From positions 1 to 62,807 of the forward strand of contig NZ_JACSPP010000008.1 in the NCBI RefSeq assembly GCF_014837065.1: a stretch of DNA of 62,807 nucleotides, written 5' to 3'. Positions 61,803 to 62,807 of this stretch are shown here, one piece after another. The notes under the pieces were generated by a model. The model made no database searches. It saw only the letters and a list, made by a program, of their open reading frames with translations, and was not told where the DNA came from. Source of the stretch: Phocaeicola intestinalis. GTDB taxonomy: Bacteria; Bacteroidota; Bacteroidia; Bacteroidales; Bacteroidaceae. A program made the translations under genes and the position numbers. The number at the start of each line of letters is the position of its first letter. Position 1 is the first letter of the stretch.

Positions 61803-61912
61803 TAATCGGTGCCAAGGAGCTTCCACTTCATATGTCCATCAGTTGCTTTTCCAAGCCAAGCCAGAACATTTGCTTAGTCCGACAATCCCATTCGCATGGC
61901 TGCCTTGCCTGT

Positions 61913-61973
61913 AAGATTATTAATCTTCATACCGAAAGATTATTAATCTTCACGCTGTAAGATTATTAATCTT
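61913..61973. repeat. AAGATTATTAATCTT x3 at 23-bp spacing
   Basis: Three identical near-palindromic 15-mers at 61913-61927, 61936-61950 and 61959-61973, exactly 23 bp apart and separated by unlike linkers. They lie after the AraC gene and contain the stop codon of the SusC/SusD remnant. Confidence 0.92.
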
Positions 61974-62383
61974 ACAACCGATGCAGCTATATGCTTCAAG
62001 TTCTTATTGACATTAATGTCGTTTTGCGGAATCAGGAAATAGCGGTTATGAGGAGACCAAGTACGTGTTTCAAACTGATAGTACACCGATGCCAATCCGG
62101 CAATCGCTTGCACCGTACTCATGACCGGCTTGCTGGCAAGCTCATCGGCAGTAACAGACGACACGGCACCAGTCAAATTCACTCTTTTCAGCGTACCGTA
62201 GCCTACCACCACCACTTCATCCAACACTTCTATATCTTCTTCCAGAATGATCCGCATCTGCTTTCCCAAAGCAACCGGAATTTCTTGAATGGCATAACCT
62301 ACATAGCTGACGCGTAACACGTCGACTTCACAATTGTCCACAATAAACTTTCTGTCAGTACACATATATAATGAATATCCCAC
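61943..62383 (-). pseudogene. SusC-SusD deletion fusion remnant
   Basis: The first part of this 146-codon frame is the N-terminal region of a SusC-type receptor (VLRVSYVGYAIQEIPV, IEVLDEVVVVGYGTLKRVNLTGAVSS in parts, then STVQAIAG). It continues without a stop into the C-terminal signature of a SusD lipoprotein (YYQFETRTW, RYFLIPQNDINVNKNL). About 5 kb of a susC-susD pair appears to be deleted in frame. The 5' end of susC is also lost. The last codons run into the AAGATTATTAATCTT array. Non-functional. Confidence 0.85.
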
Positions 62384-62575
62384 TCAACAGCTTACAAACG
62401 CAACCTCATACAGACAGCCCGACATGCTTTAGAATGATGAAATGAAAAGCTAACACATCATCCCGATAAACATATACAACTGGACACAATTTAACCGTGT
62501 TGCTAGCACAATTATATACCATCAATTCCCTAAAATGCAAAAAAAGCCCTCCTTTATAATATTTTTTCGGCCAAG

Positions 62576-62609
62576 TTGTTGCATAATTCAAAATAACCTT
62601 GTACCTTTG
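62576..62609 (+). promoter_or_regulatory. promoter of the tRNA-Asn genes
   Basis: TTGTTGCATAA (62576-62586), 15 bp, TACCTTTG (62602-62609) and CCAC. TTG to minus-7 spacing is 20 bp. Nearly the same as the gdhA promoter at 54896. Confidence 0.78.
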
Positions 62610-62630
62610 CCACGCAATTAAGGAAAACAC

Positions 62631-62704
62631 TCTTCAGTAGCTCAGTCGGTTAGAGCATCTGACTGTTAATCAGAGGGTCGTTGGTTCAAGTCCAACCTGA
62701 AGAG
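62631..62704 (+). tRNA. tRNA-Asn (GTT), copy 1
   Basis: A 74-nt cloverleaf: acceptor TCTTCAG (62631-62637) with CTGAAGA (62697-62703), D arm with AGCTCAGTCGGTTAGAGC, anticodon loop CTGTTAA (anticodon GTT) on a 5-bp stem, T arm GTTGGTTCAAGTCCAAC. Discriminator G. CCA is not fully encoded. Confidence 0.97.
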
Positions 62705-62730
62705 CAAAAACAAAAGAAAGTAACATTCAT

Positions 62731-62804
62731 TCTTCAGTAGCTCAGTCGGTTAGAGCATCTGACTGTTAATCAGAGGGTCGTTGGTTCAAGTCCAACCTGA
62801 AGAG
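62731..62804 (+). tRNA. tRNA-Asn (GTT), copy 2
   Basis: Identical to copy 1 and exactly 100 bp downstream. The 26-bp spacer is AT-rich with no promoter element, so both are likely cut from one transcript. The array may continue beyond the window. Confidence 0.97.
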
Positions 62805-62807
62805 CAA

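Noticed and set aside
62406..62630. 74-codon minus-strand ORF before the tRNA genes
   Set aside because: It runs antisense through the tRNA promoter and has no domain-like or signal features.

Overview
This window looks like a chromosome segment of a gut Bacteroidales (Bacteroides/Phocaeicola type). The signs are: about twenty TAnnTTTG minus-7 promoter elements, several with TTG or TTTG about 20 bp upstream; A-rich start regions without Shine-Dalgarno sequences; and typical lineage families (a SusC/SusD remnant, CarboxypepD_reg-type TonB receptors, a GH109 enzyme, a PCMD lipoprotein, DUF349, DUF4870-like, the rSAM/lipoprotein pair, a fused malic enzyme/PTA protein).

Layout. 0.3-5.4 kb: an efflux operon (TolC, HlyD, two ABC-2 permeases, no ATPase). 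5.7-12.0 kb: DNA transactions, with RecQ, a frameshifted ORF6N gene, an SF1 helicase, and an AAA ATPase plus DUF4435 pair that resembles PARIS/OLD-type phage defence. 12.4-19.2 kb: housekeeping (PepD, LPG-synthase-TM protein, KsgA, MgtE, DUF349). 19.3-21.8 kb: two secreted carbohydrate esterases. 22.4-23.6 kb: an AbiE-like toxin-antitoxin pair. 23.7-30 kb: a two-component system beside the remains of a peptide natural-product locus (SPASM half-enzyme, intact outer-membrane receptor, truncated C39 transporter, HlyD-like stub). 30.2-40.8 kb: sugar/choline-type kinase, GH109, a second receptor beside a second two-component system, Nudix hydrolase, and the rSAM/lipoprotein pair. 41.2-44.9 kb: MBOAT plus two SGNH proteins, probably surface O-acetylation. 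45.1-51.9 kb: RND efflux operon ending in an LpxA-like acyltransferase. 52.2-56.3 kb: MaeB and GdhA. 56.5-58.4 kb: PCMD lipoprotein and outer-membrane barrel. 58.6-62.4 kb: fucose module (mutarotase, GH29, AraC regulator) beside a SusC-SusD deletion remnant. 62.6 kb to the end: two identical tRNA-Asn genes.

The strongest non-coding signal is the number and variety of structured intergenic repeats. At least ten families are present. Many lie between convergent genes, several supply the stop codon of the upstream gene, and others provide the A-rich leader in front of the next start codon. Two 193-bp copies of a MITE-like element with 17-bp terminal inverted repeats are also present, one of them nested in the loop of another repeat. 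Functions are assigned from recognisable motifs and context only; no database search was possible.
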